DNA of 64,000 nucleotides from Asparagopsis taxiformis (GCA_030407315.1 JALQPE010002293.1:1-64000); one strand, 5' to 3'. Counted from the first letter of the stretch, positions 21,250-33,284 are shown. Notes: generated by a model not told the origin, from the sequence alone. Numbers and translations: made by a program.

Positions 21250-22741
21250 CGCCGCGGACCGTGGGCAGGGCCATGTTGAGCAGTGGGAGTTTGTCTGTAA
21301 ACTGGGATGGCTTCAAGGCTTTGGTGAGGATATCCGCCGGGTTCTGAGTCGAAGGAATGTGAGTAGGTGAAATAAACTTCTGGCGTACTTGTTCTCGGAG
21401 CCAATGGTGTTTGACATCTATGTGTCTGGATTTGGGAGTTGGAAATTTCGCAGTGGCGGTGCTGATGGCGGCTGCATTGTCGATGAAAAGGGGTACTGGT
21501 TTGGTAGAGGAGTGGCCGATTTCGGATAGGAAGTTCGCTACAGTAAGAAGCTGTTGACCTGTATGGAAGCCAGCGACATACTCAGCGTGGTGCGTAGATG
21601 AGACAACGTTCGGCTGCCGTTTGGATTGCCAGGATACTGGAGAGGAATTGTAGAATATGACGGATCCAGTTGTTGAGCGTCTTGTGCTCGGACATGCGGC
21701 AAAGTCTGAATCAGAGAATGCTTCGAGGCCGGTGTTGTATGTGCGTGAGTATTTGAGGTCTAGGTGCTGGGTGCCCTTGAGGTAACACAGCGTGCGGATC
21801 GCAGATTTCCAGTGGAAGTTCTTCGGGGCATTGCTGTAGCGGCCAAGAAAGCCCACAATAAAGGATATATCGGGACGAGTTGAATCGCACAGGTAGCGAA
21901 GACAGCCTATTAGGGCTTTGTAATCTTTTGTAGATACGTCCAGGTCGCCGCTTTGGTCTGCATCAGAGTTCAAATGCTCAGAGGCAATGGGAGATTTGAC
22001 TGGCCGAGCGTCGGATTGTCCGAATCGTTCAAGAATAGTTTGAATGTAACCGGGTTGTGTGATGAATATGCCATCTTCACGATGAGTGATCTTCCAGCCT
22101 GAAATGTTTTCAACTCTTCCGAGATCTTTGAGGCTGTATTTAGTTTTGAGGTGGGTTTTTACTCTTTCGACGAGCTGCGAGTCGTTAGTGATGACGAGAA
22201 AGTCGTCAACTGTGACGACAAGAAGTACGAATTTCTGTGGCGCATTCTTATCTCGGAGTATGAAAGAACAGGTGTCTGATGACAGTCTCGTGATATTAGA
22301 AATTGTAAGAAAGTCCGATAAGCCTTCAGTAAAGATTTTGCAAGCCTGTCGACTGCCTTACATATTGCCAGTCAACTTGGATACATGTCCTGGATACTTG
22401 AGAGATCCGTTAAAGCGGCGCGGCTGTTGGAGGTATATTTCTCTGTCCTCAGTGAACGTTTCGTTAAGGAAAGCAGCTTCAAGATCCCAATGATAAGTTT
22501 GATAGTTGTGAGCAGCAGCAATTGCTAGTGCAGTGCGGATGGCATCTCTGCTCGCGACCGGGCTGGATAGATCGTTTGGATCATAATGGATTCCAGGCAC
22601 TTGACGGTCGCCACGAATTGTGCACCGTACTTTGCGAAGCGTGGGAGTGCCGTTGCCGTCAGTTTTGACTTTGAGTACCGTGGTGAGTGGCAGTAACTTG
22701 GTGTTGTCTGGTATCGAAGTCTGAGGTACATAGGTGAGCAC
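21250..22741 (-). pseudogene. Copia A reverse transcriptase and RNase H, broken
   Basis: Homologous along its length to B pol. It opens near 22741 with the RT region (LPLTTVLKVKTDGNG, DLEAAFLNETFTED). A nonsense codon lies at about 22358-22360, where B has the tyrosine of GNMYG. The same frame then continues through TVDDFLVV, and RNase H (FSDSDFAACP, HHAEYVAG, LFIDNAAAISTA, PADILTKAL) runs to 21250, where B is inserted. With the stop and the upstream frameshifts, this copy is not autonomous. Confidence 0.85.
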
Positions 22742-24461
22742 TCCGCGTGATTCGAGGCTATCGAGCTCACTGTTCCATGCTATTTCCCATTCGAGGGAAT
22801 CGGGAGCGTTGCGTGCTTGGACGACATTGGCTGGCTCGGTGAACTAGGGATTGGACGGGTTCGGAATGGCGGTGAGTTAGGCATGGTCGGACATAGTTGT
22901 GGTGCGGATGGGGTCGTTTGTTGCGTTGTAAACGGTAAAGTCAGCAATTCGGCACCTGATGATTTTGTTCCTGTCTATGTTATAAGTGTAATAGTGGCTG
23001 TAATCAGCTCGGCCTATGTAATGCAGAAGGCGTGCTCGGGGTTCGAGTTTGGTGTGTGGAGACGGGTCGTGGACATATCCAGGGGTGGCGAAAGGTAAGA
23101 GGGTGTGGACTTGAGGTGTGGAACCAGTCCATAGTTTTGTGGGGAAGTTGGACGTGAGAGCTATGCGGAATATGATTGATGGCGTCAGCGGCAGCCATGA
23201 CGGCATAGTCCCAGAGAGAGGCTGGAAGGTTAGAGGTGAGGAGGGTTGATCGGGCCGCTTCCATAATGGTGCAGTTGACACGTTCCGCTAGGGAATTCTC
23301 TTGCGGGGTGTGTGGAACCGTAGGATGGGTGACAATATTGTTGTCAGCATAGAAGTTGCGGAGGTCATTTGAAAAATATTCCAGAGCATTGTCCGACGTT
23401 ATGTGTTGTACACGATAGGGAGTATGGGCGTGGATGTTGGAGATGTGTTCTTTGATGAAGCTGGCCGCTGCTGATTTGGTTGGTGCGCACTTGATAACGA
23501 GAAAACGGCTGCCTTCATCAAGGAAGGTGGCAAAAAATCTGTTGCCGTGGAGGGAGTCAATTGGGAATGGACCACAGATGTCTGTATGTATGTGGGTGCC
23601 AATTGCTGCGGTGCGTTGGCGGCGACGAAATGGGGATGCAGACGATTTCCCTTGCGCGCATCCTGAGCATGTGAACTCTTTTGGAGGAGTGCGTAAGAGG
23701 CTTTTGGGCATATTGGGAACCAATCCATTTTTAGCCATGTAGTGAATTCGTGTTGGGTGAGTATGGAGCAGTTTCAGGTGCCATAAGTGGTAGTCTCGGA
23801 TAGTAGAGGGGAGATCTATTTGGATACGAGGGTGTGGACGTGTCCTGATAGTATTTTTGACTGCACGAGGTTTTCGATTTGCAGCGGATTTCAGCAAGAC
23901 TGCTGTTTTGGACAGTCTGGTGTTTGTGGGCTTGCGCACATGGTGAGTTGGGATTGTGGGAGCAACTGAAGGTGGTTTCCTAGAGTTGGAGAGATTTTTA
24001 GGAGGTCTAGTGCGGTGGGAAGGCAAAGTTCGAGCGGCATTGACGGTGATGTGTGGTGGGAGGGTTGTAGTGATGCGGTACATGTTGTCGCGGTGTTTAG
24101 GTGCAGTGGCGATTATTTTATCAGGAGCTGGGGGTGGTGAAGGGGAGGTTATGTAAGCAAAGTCCTTCTGGAATAAGATGTCATGCGTTTTGCTTATCTG
24201 TGGGACTGATAGTAAGTTATGTTGCAGTTCTGGGGCAACAACGACATCATGACATGGTAGGGTGGATTCTGAGGATATGGGTAAGGCAGCTTTCCCATGA
24301 TGAGTGGTACTGGTGGGTCTTCCATCTGCACATTGTGTCGACGAGTTTGTTAGGTGAGTTGGGTTTGCAGCAGAGTCAAGGATGTATGTATCAGGAAAAG
24401 TGGTACTTACGGGTTCGCTGTCTTGGTACGCATCGGGGTGAGTGGGGAGGTGGTGCTCCAA
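22742..24461 (-). pseudogene. Copia A protease and integrase, frameshifted
   Basis: The frame from 24461 overlaps the end of gag by about 55 bp in another frame. It carries the protease motif YILDSAANPTHL and PELQHNLLSVPQI, then the integrase zinc domain (CSGCAQGKSSASPF). The integrase triad is D in HTDICGPF, D in ITSDNALEYF and E in TPQENSLAERVN. The frame is lost near 23130, and the GKLWTGS- and FTVYNATND-like segments continue in other frames up to the RT part. Degraded relative to B. Confidence 0.82.
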
Positions 24462-25435
24462 TTCATGTGTGGGGAGACGTTGTCAGAGTGATCTTCGTTG
24501 CTGTGCCAAAATTGATTGTTTGCCATCTTCGGAGATGACTGGGTATAATCTTGAAACATTCGATGGAGGCGACAGTCAGCAGTGGAGTGTGAGCTAAGTC
24601 CATGGAACTTGCACCACGGACCATTGTGACCAAGGGGTTTAGGAGTGTCGTTTTTTGGGTGAAACGAATGTTGGCGCGTTGAGGTGGGTTTAGCTGGTCG
24701 ATGGGGCATGATATTTCGACGTCTGTGAGGGTTTGCGTTTCTGGGAGGAAAGGGAAAGTTGGGAGTTGACGGGGAGCGATCTGCACGTTTGTGAAGGTAG
24801 TCATGTTTTATGAGCATAGAAATGACTTGGTCGAGGGAGAGTGGATGTTGGGGATTGATGTCAGCATGGGCAGATAGCGTTTGCAAGAGGACAGTCCAAT
24901 ATGCATGGTGCTCGATACCTTCCAAGAGGAATTTAACAGTTGTTTGCTCATTCTGTATGTCCGGATAACGGGAACGGATCATTGTAGTGCGCAACTGTTG
25001 GTGGGCGTGAATATAATCTGTGATCGGTTGGTGAGGATTCCATGTTATCTCACGAGCTCGGCGGCGCAGGTGATCTGGGTGGTTCTCAGGTTGGACTTTT
25101 GTGAGCAATGCGCTGATTTTGGCATAGAGATGTGATATGGATCCTTTCTGCTCGTCATGGGTGAAATTGAGTAAAATTTCTGGGGAGATGGACGAAAGAA
25201 CCAGGAGTTGCGCATGTGTATGTTTGGTGCGATGTATGTCGGCTATGGTTGGATCCGATGAGGGTGGAGCAGGTTGGAGGAGGTAGTCATATACGCCCTG
25301 CGCGCGGGCGAAATGTTCCACAGCAATGCTCCATGGAATGAAGTTATCTGCTGTGAGTAGAGGAATTTCCAGATTGTGCTGGATTGGTAGGGGTGCGGGA
25401 GGAGGCATAGTTGATGCAGGTTGATCACCAGACAT
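24407..25435 (-). CDS. Copia A gag
   Basis: 342 residues from ATG 25433-25435 (MSGDQPAST). The capsid region matches B gag (IPLLTADNFIPWSIAVEHFARAQ). A C-H-H-C finger is present (WCKFHGLSSHSTADC). The open frame extends upstream through the LTR but has no function there. The 3' end overlaps the protease frame, suggesting programmed or accidental frameshift expression. Confidence 0.85.
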   Translation of the reverse strand: MSGDQPASTMPPPAPLPIQHNLEIPLLTADNFIPWSIAVEHFARAQGVYDYLLQPAPPSSDPTIADIHRTKHTHAQLLVLSSISPEILLNFTHDEQKGSISHLYAKISALLTKVQPENHPDHLRRRAREITWNPHQPITDYIHAHQQLRTTMIRSRYPDIQNEQTTVKFLLEGIEHHAYWTVLLQTLSAHADINPQHPLSLDQVISMLIKHDYLHKRADRSPSTPNFPFPPRNANPHRRRNIMPHRPAKPTSTRQHSFHPKNDTPKPLGHNGPWCKFHGLSSHSTADCRLHRMFQDYTQSSPKMANNQFWHSNEDHSDNVSPHMNWSTTSPLTPMRTKTANP

Positions 25436-25620
25436 GAGGGCAAGAGGAGATGTCAATGGATTTGTGTGCGGGAGGTAAGATGTGTCGCCGTACTTGTTGA
25501 GTAGGGTGAAGATGTGGGGAGGCGCTTTTAGAGCGGGATGGAGATCAGTGCCGTGCTTTTCGAGCAGTGGGCAGGGATGGGTGGGGAGATGTGAAGTGGT
25601 GGGAGTGCGCAGTGGTAGAT

Positions 25621-25634
25621 CTGGGCCGATAACC
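25621..25634 (-). other. Primer binding site of element A (half-tRNA type)
   Basis: On the element strand it reads GGTTATCGGCCCAG, immediately next to the 5' LTR. It shares the same core as B's site and resembles the initiator tRNA-Met anticodon arm complement. Confidence 0.55.
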
Positions 25635-25751
25635 TGTGGAAGAATGTGTTTACGATTTGGATGCCTGTCTTTATTGTTGATCGTCGCGACGGTGAGTTTG
25701 TTTAAATAGGATAATGTGCTGTAAATACTGTAATTTATGAGTTGTTCGTCA
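25635..25751 (-). repeat. 5' LTR of element A
   Basis: 117 bp, TGTGGAAG to GTTCGTCA, followed by target duplication gtttg. Confidence 0.92.
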
Positions 25752-26213
25752 GTTTGTGTGACTAATCCATCGCGCAAGCGTGACCGTGTAGCTTTCACCT
25801 TTTTCACTTTCCAAAAGTTTCAGAAGTAATGTTCCAACCAAATTTCCTTTTTCAAATATAAAAGTTCTAAACTAAAATTTCTTTTCACCGCCGCCAAATC
25901 TGAAGGGCGGGCAAATCCAAATCACCAGAGCACGGGCGTCGCAAAACTAGGACCGCCCCGCAGGTGGTCCACAGCTCGCGAGACCACTGTCATCATTACC
26001 CTGAGACACCACCGGCTGTCTCTCCACCACTGCCACCTACCATTTCGACGATACCACTGCTATCTATCTCGCACGTTTACGATCGCTCCATTCACACAGT
26101 CCGCTCTGCAGAAATTCACTGTCCCTCATACCGCGTACGTGTTCCGATTCCACCAACCATCGCTTCACTTTCCGTCATTTCTACTGACATTTTGAATGAA
26201 CAGTTCATCATTA
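25752..26213 (-). mobile_element. Right part of LTR 'C'
   Basis: Continuation of 16057-16347 after the A insertion. It matches the reverse complement of about 54364-54825 almost base for base. Similarity to the other copy stops at GTTCATCATT. Confidence 0.8.
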
Positions 26214-26899
26214 TTTCCATTCTGGCTATCGAACAATTCTTGTTCAGAAGTTTCGAGCCAAGCCAGATGTCAATATTTCAAATTTCATCCCCCTCTGGTT
26301 CACTCCCTTTAATATGTATTTGGTTAGAACCTCACACCTTCTACTTCACAATTGGTTCTATGAATTTGACGAAAATCCGCGCAGTTCCTCTTTTGCTCTC
26401 CGTACCGACTCTTCTTTCTTAGGAATAATGTCAGCAACGTGTGTATTCTTGCTAGGAATTCTGTTCTAGCATTACACGACTTCAGCATGAAAACGGCTGC
26501 AGCTAAAACTGCTGACTATCTTTTTCTGCCTTACGAACGTCACATGCACACCAGAAATCAACAAAGATCTCTATGTGCGGAAAAAATTCCCGAAATGTCA
26601 TTCTCTTCTTCCATGCCGGATTAACAAATTCCCAACCAGATGCCATCATGGTACAATCAGTGGGTTCTCGAAGGTAAACATATGAGGTAACGTACCATTA
26701 TTTACGTTCTGTTTAGATGGAAACACTCCGACTTTTACTCTGGCTCCAGCATGATGGGATATGTGCATTCGGTAAGACTACAGTTTTGAATGGAATTGAG
26801 TTCCACAGGAGGTTATGGAATAAGTTGGGGATTTACTACGAGTTGTAAATGTTAAGGATCAAGCGACTGCTTTCTTTATTGAAACTTGAACCTTATCTC
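26214..26899. other. Spacer between LTR C and the MULE gene
   Basis: AT-rich and without recognisable coding or terminal repeats. The 3' terminal inverted repeat expected for the MULE was not found here (no GGACGTCC-type motif). Confidence 0.4.
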
Positions 26900-29800
26900 T
26901 CACTTCAGACCTGATGACAAGCGTCCACGCGCGGCACGAAACGACTTCCGACCAGTGCGCTCCAGAATAGACCTCTTCCTCTTCTTTGAACCTCGATTTC
27001 CAGTCGCTCCTACTGCAGGATTACCAATGTTACCACTTATGGTGACGTTGTTCCCTTCGCTCCGAACTATATCTATACGTGGACGATTTTCAACGTTTAG
27101 AGGACGATCTATGTTCAACGCTGAACCTGGCGGATCACCACGAGAATACTGTGCTAGCAGAAAATCCAATGTCGACATAAACACAGCAGAGGCATGCGGT
27201 CCCTGGAGTGCAGCTCGGCGGAATATTTGGTCAAACACAGCTTTGTAATTGCTGTATCTGACGTCTTCATCAATTTTTCTCTTCCTGTAGGAGTCATCAG
27301 ACACTCCATTCAGTTCGTCACATACATTCCCTTCATTAACTGCAATGTCAGCGGTACCCCCAGGTAATCTGTTGGTTTACTGAAGCGCAATCGGATTAGC
27401 TCATCTCTCCAGTATGTTCTGTTTCGTCTCCAATACGGGTGGAACAAAGAACTGAGCAGCAGTGTGTCATTTGTCTCCAAGTGTTCTTTGATGATAGGGT
27501 TTGTTTTTGTATAGTCTGCGTATTGGAACACAACTTTTGTGATGTGGCGGCAAGGCATACCTGACGTTTTATGAAATGAACAGGAGCAGGAAGCAGTTAT
27601 TCCTACTTGACACTCTTTTTCACCATAAATTTCACCTTTCCATATCCTGACGCTCGCAGTTTTTAGATTTGTACCTGTTCCATGCTCTAGAAACAATTTG
27701 ACATGGCTGCAGAGGTAGGAGGGGTGGTTTGGACACGCTTCTGGGTGATCCCTTTCTTCATTTTTCATTCTCTGTGAGACAAGCACATACTTCGCGATAT
27801 GCCATTCGGATGATCCGGTGTAACTAAGCTTGAGAAAAATGGAAATGGCGTAGTTAGTGAAAGTAAGCAAGTATTGTTACAGTTGCTCTGCTGTGCTAAA
27901 CAGATCAGTTCCCTTCATTTGTTGTCTCACCATCTGAGATACCTTATTGATGTTCCTGACCCTTTCTGCATCACGGGTTTCTGTTACGCGATTCAATTCC
28001 GTAGGAACTTCGCCAAGCGGTAGATTTTTGTCCAAAATGGTTGCGTTGTATACGGAATTGAAAGACTCGGTATGTGTTGTACCCTGGAACAAGATACGCA
28101 ACCCACATCTGGTCCGATTGTAGCAGAGTATGACCATTTCTGAAAGTTTTTTATACAACGTCGTGTACCACCTGGGATGATCTACTCCGTCGAAATAAAT
28201 TCTCTCAAACGAGGCACGTCTTTGCAGAAATACAGACTCGCTTGCACTTCTGCGCAACAAGTGTAAATCAGAGCACATAATCTTGTAGCACTTTGGAATT
28301 ACAGCTGCAAAGTCTGCTCCGCTGGTGGTATGCCTCGGAAAACATTCTGACCCCGCAGTTATACGTTGCTCTAGCGTGGGATTGCTGTGTTTCTTGAGGA
28401 AAGTTGCTACATTTTTTAGCTGGTTCTTATTGATATGCCAATCATCCAGCAGGAGATATGAGTCAGGCCATACTACTTGAGCAGCATTGATACCTGCCGC
28501 GTCCTGATCTAGAGAAACAATATTCGGGGCGGCAGGTGCCATAATATCAAATTCTCTCATTGCCCACGATAGGCTGTCCTCCGTTTGGTCATGCAAGTAG
28601 CCCACCATATAGAAACACACATTCACTTCATTGGTTCGCCCAGAGAATGCAATAAGCGGTAGGCCGTATATGTTTGACACAGACTTGCAATCAATCGAAA
28701 CTCCCGGGTGTACCCCATTCAATTCGTACATGTCGCGCCAAGAAGGAAGAGACCAAACAATCGAATGAAGTCTATTATCTGGAGTGAGACGAATGGTGTA
28801 ATATGTTCTGCAATTCTCCTGCTGCAGAGTCACCAAGTTCCGAATGAGACGCATACTATCCTGATCGATTGGATGCGTATTACGAAAACGGTAAAAGAGA
28901 TAATTCCGAAAGTGTGTGCGATGTACTGAGATCTTGTACTTGTCCTCTATGTATCGAGTGATGTCGCAGCAGTGCATAAATGACACAGTTCGCATCATCT
29001 CAGCTGTATGTAGAGCTTCGGGTGGGATTGCATTTTTTGAAACTGCCATCACTGGATCGTGGTTGTGGAAGTTGTGTGCAAAATTGAGGACATGACGAAT
29101 CTCATAGCCGGGAGAAGAACTGGTGTTATTGTCCGAATTGACTTCGTCTTTCACAGAGTTGGCTTCAGACAGAAATCCTCGGATTCGGCATTCGAACTGA
29201 CAACCCTTTTGGTTATGCCTACAAGTGAAGGTGGCATTATTAACATATTGGCGATGTTCATCATAGTACAAGGATCTTAGAATGACAAGCTTATATCCAT
29301 AACTTTCAGAAACGTGACGTAAAGCTTGGAGCAGCCCGTTGCTGTCTGCACCGTCAAACTGTCTTGCAACACTTGTCATCGCCACTGAGACTGTTCGTTT
29401 CATTTCTGCACTGTCATCTTCACCATCGTTTGTGTTGCGTTCATGGACTGAAATGAAGTCGATTCCGTTTCCAAGAATCTCACCAGTCTTCTTCTGTTCG
29501 TCGGAGGACAAAGTTTGTATCGCTTCCTCCCTTGAAGTTTCACGTTGGTCATTGGACTGAAATGGTACCCCTTCCTTATCGATAGTTTCAGGAGGAAAGC
29601 GTCCATCAGTAGTGGAGTCCAGCTCCTGCTCTTCTCCAGATTCTACGTGAGACATGAATTCCGAAGGTGCATTCTGCACTACCTCAATACTTTCAACAAG
29701 GCTGGTTCTGTTCCTCACCTCAGAATTCAATCCTCCACAATCATCTGAAATAGTGTTTAGCTCCCTTTTTCTGCCTTTATTTACCCGTTTCTCGTTCACA

Positions 29801-30954
29801 ATAGCATCCGAACATGGTGCTCTAGTGTCCATTGCGACGGAAAAAGACTCTTTGCAGGACGCTACAATCTTGCAAAGGCGTTGCTCCAGATCTTTGATGG
29901 TGCGCAAAGTTGCCTTATAACGCTGCGAGGGATTCGAATTTCTGCTCTTGCCGTGAGTGTGGGATGCGACTGGTAGTTTCACAATCCATTCGCACGCGTA
30001 TTTTGACCTCAATGCATGAAGCTCAACGGGGCATTTTGACGCGCGCCTATTTTCAATGCACTTCAGCCGAATGCTTGCTGAAAATCGAAATAGCATCCCT
30101 GCCGCTTTGTCGTTGCTCTTGAATACAGTGGTTTTCAAAGCACCATAATGCACTCCTTCAGAAAAGCACTGATCCAAATAGGAAAGAATTGATCCGCTGA
30201 TGGTGATGTAGCTTCCCTTCACCAGGGGCTCTCTGTTCAGTAATGGAAATGATTTCGGGCTTTTTGCGACAACAGAAGAAGATGCTGCAATTGGTGTTTT
30301 GTCGAGCAGTTCGGGCGGACTACAAATATCGATAGACCTCGGCATTGGAACGTCTCCATTGTTACCCGGAAGCTCCACTTCCACTGTTTCTGCAAGTACA
30401 TTTGGCCTAATCTGAGTACTGACTCGAGTCATTTCATAGGCACCGGCGGCTCCGGGTTTACTGGCAAGTTTCACTTTGACAGAAGGGCGGCTGTCAGTGA
30501 TGTCTTGTTCTGGAGATGCGTCGTGTTGCTCCACAATTGCCTCCATACGCCGTGGACCGTGACCATTTGTACAGTGCATCTCTGGCCCAGTTGAAAACGG
30601 CTGCTGTGGGCCCCTCCTAGTGAGTTCTATGCGAGGCTCGACCGTAGATTTTTCCTCTTCAACCCTGCATGGAGAGTCCAATTTTCGTTTTTCTTCCATG
30701 GGCTCTAATGAGGCTGAAATTCCTTCGTCTCCTTCAGAACACACTTCAAAATTAATTTGGTGATCGTCATCCCTTCGCACACGTTCAAGCACACTGGGTG
30801 CCTGCTTGTTTCTCGTTGTTAACTCCTTATACCATTCTCGTATCTTATTTTCGCCGATACCTGTAAAAACTGTGCTCTGTTCAACGTCTTCTTCGTATTC
30901 ATATTCAACATCTCCTGGTTCGTTCTTTTCACTTTTCGGATATGTTGAATCCAC
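26900..30954 (-). pseudogene. Mutator-like (MULE) transposase with FAR1-type fingers and SWIM domain
   Basis: DDE transposase of the MULE group. The frame opens at a GTG (30952-30954) inside terminal-repeat sequence, with no upstream ATG. The N-terminal 230 residues are disordered. Two WRKY-GCM1/FAR1-like zinc regions follow: the first ends KLPVASHTHG, the second has CRHNQKGCQFEC and ends AHNFHNHDP. The MULE core begins near residue 750 (GVSIDCKSVSNIYGLPLIAF), then SLDQDAAGINAAQVVWPDSY and DDWHINKNQ. After an in-frame TAA at 27877-27879, the same frame continues to a SWIM zinc finger (CSCSFHKTSGMPCRH). A one-base shift at the C5 tract 27357-27361 separates the basic C-terminus (to 26900). Apart from these two breaks the 4-kb coding sequence is intact. 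Confidence 0.82.
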
Positions 30955-30955
30955 G

Positions 30956-31604
30956 TCTGTGTTTTCGGAAGTGGACGCGGACGTCCAGTCTCTCTAGTAC
31001 GGGTCCTAGTCGGCCCCGAGATTTACTAGAACAAATGAACGTCCGCGTCCAAAAAAAAATAAAAATTTTTTGGATGCGGACGTCCACTTTCTCTAGTACA
31101 TATGGCGGAATACTAGGGCCCGACATCCACTTTCTCTAGTACATATGGCGGAATACTAGGACCCGACATCCACTTTCTCTAGTACATATGGCGGAATACT
31201 AGGACCCGACATCCACTTTCTCTAGTACATATGGCGGAATACTAGGACCCGACATCCACTTTCTCTAGTACGTTTGGCGGAATACTAGGACCCGACATCC
31301 ACTTTCTCTAGTACATATGGCGGAATACTAGGACCCGACATCCACTTTCTCTAGTACATATGGCGGAATACTAGGACCCGACATCCACTTTCTCTAGTAC
31401 ATATGGCGGAATACTAGGACCCGACATCCACTTTCTCTAGTACATATGGCGGAATACTAGGACCCGACATCCACTTTCTCTAGTACATATGGCGGAATAC
31501 TAGGACCCGACATCCACTTTCTCTAGTACATATGGCGGAATACTAGGACCCGACATCCACTTTCTCTAGTACATATGGCGGAATACTAGGACCCGACATC
31601 CAGT
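30956..31604. repeat. MULE terminal region with 43-bp minisatellite (about 12 copies)
   Basis: Starts with CGTCTGTGTTTTCGGAAG and TGGACGCGGACGTCCA, the same start as the repeats at 53.2 and 55.75 kb. From about 31079 to 31604 a 43-bp unit repeats about 12 times with few differences. Each unit holds GACATCC, CTCTAGTACATATGG and TACTAGG. The CTAGTA...TACTAG pair and GGAC(A/G)TCC are also the sub-terminal motifs of the 53-kb repeat, so the array is probably an expanded terminal inverted repeat. Confidence 0.8.
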
Positions 31605-31850
31605 ATACAATATATCAGCGAAAACCGGGAGGGAAGAAATTACAGCGGATGGTAAATTCAGGGCCCATATCGGACCGTATTTTATTCTCTCATTTAGGAA
31701 ACTGCTCGTATACAATACGTCTCTCTAGAATAGGGAATACATATCTGGTCAGAATAGGAAATAAATACCCGGTTAGAATAGGAAATAAATACCCGGTTAG
31801 AATAGGAAATACGTATCCAGCCAGAATACAAAATACCTGTCAGCATATCG
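31605..31850. repeat. 24-bp tandem repeat
   Basis: About four to five imperfect copies of a unit with core AGAATAGGAAATAAATACCCGG between roughly 31729 and 31830. Confidence 0.7.
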
Positions 31851-32189
31851 TCGATCACCCATCTCCCTCACTATCGCGTTCTCCCTACCATCCGAACGCC
31901 ATGCACCACCATCCGCACATACTGCAAGAACCCTCACGACCTAGATTACAAAAAATACGCTCCTTCCCAATACCATCCCCGCTTTCCTCGACACCACCCC
32001 AGCCCATTAAATCATCAAGACATCAAACACGAACATGGTCAGCAAAATCTTACACCACTTGAAACGCACTCTCACTTCTATCGTATGCCCCAAAATATAC
32101 ACATACCAGAAACACCTCACAGCTTCATTCCCCATCTTCCTACATCCCTTCTTCACTCTCCTTCAGTCCTGCCGTTCCTGCTTCACCAC

Positions 32190-33230
32190 TCCTGCATCAC
32201 ATACACAACATCAGAATCAACCACAACAGTCAGACTCAAAAGCAACGCTTACCACGACAGATATCCTAGAAACTCCCTTACTTACCTCTCCGAGAGGATG
32301 ACTGAATCATCCATCCTACACAAAATACAAACCATGATCCAAAAACCTTGCAATGAATAATCAAAGTCAGCAGTCCATATCTTCGCAAAACAAGTCTTGG
32401 TGCTCAGTAAAACTTACCTTCTGTCATCAACATTCCTGCATCATCTACACAACATCGGAATCAACCACAACAGTCAGACTCAAAACCAACCTTCCATCAC
32501 AGCATACTTTCAAAACTCGCACACTTACCTTCGCTCCACACAATACACACCATGACTCAATAGGCTTCCAATGAAAAATATCGCATCAACGGAAATAGTC
32601 AGACTCAAAACCAACCTTCCCTCGCTGCTTACTTTCAAAACTCGCACACTTACTTTACCTGTTCCATCCTGCACACAATAAAAACCATAAATCACGTAAT
32701 CGTGTAGCCAAGAAAAGTAGTCAGCATTCCGCATCTTCGCACAACCGGTCTGGGCGCCCAATGTGACTTACCTTCCGTCATCACTATTCCTCCATCACCT
32801 ACGCAACATCGGATTCAATCGCAACAGTCAGATTGAAAACCAACGTTTCCCTCGCTACATACCCTGAGAACTCGCAAATGTACCTCTCATCCATCCTACA
32901 CACAATACAAACCATGATCCAAAAACCTTGCAATTAACAATAATCATAGTCAGCAGTCCATATCTTCGCAAAGCACATCTTGGCACTCAATGAAACTTAC
33001 CTTCCGTCATCAACATTCCTGCATCATCTACACAACATCGGAATCAACCACAACAGTCAGACTCAAAATCAACCTTCCCTCACAGCATACTTTCAAAACT
33101 TCACGTACCTCTCTTCCATCCTCCGCTCAATACACACCATCAGTCAACAGGCTTCCCATGAAAAATATCGCATCAACGGAAATAGTCAGACTCAAAACCC
33201 ACGCTTCCCTCAACGCATACCCTCGAGGGT
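32190..33230. repeat. Degenerate long repeats, about 180-230 bp
   Basis: Several diverged copies share ACATCGGAATCAACC, ACAACAGTCAGACTC, CTTACCTTCCGTCATCA and ACACAATACA blocks (near 32200, 32410, 32590, 32770, 33000, 33170). The open frames across it simply reflect the repeated C/A-rich sequence. No protein motif is seen. Confidence 0.65.
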
Positions 33231-33246
33231 AGAGGATGGAACGAAG

Positions 33247-33284
33247 GTACGTGCGCGAATCTTGATCAAGATTCGCGCACGTAC
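33247..33284. repeat. 38-bp perfect palindrome
   Basis: Left arm GTACGTGCGCGAATCTTGA, right arm its exact reverse complement, no spacer. Confidence 0.95.

Larger units (their letters stand above)
16348..25751 (-). mobile_element. Ty1/copia element A (itself carries nested element B)
   Basis: Bounded by 117-bp direct LTRs at 16348-16464 and 25635-25751 (TGTGGAAG to TCGTCA) and a perfect 5-bp target duplication gtttg (16343-16347 and 25752-25756). The uninterrupted target is visible in the second copy of LTR C near 54820. The two LTRs differ at essentially one base: the left one ends TA instead of CA. The element reads on the minus strand. Without nested B it is about 4.7 kb. Its gag-pol is damaged by a nonsense codon and frameshifts, although the LTRs are almost identical. 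Confidence 0.92.

Noticed and set aside
31649..32360. Rightward open frames of 90-140 codons
   Set aside because: They run through tandem and degenerate repeats, have no motif, and their composition explains them.
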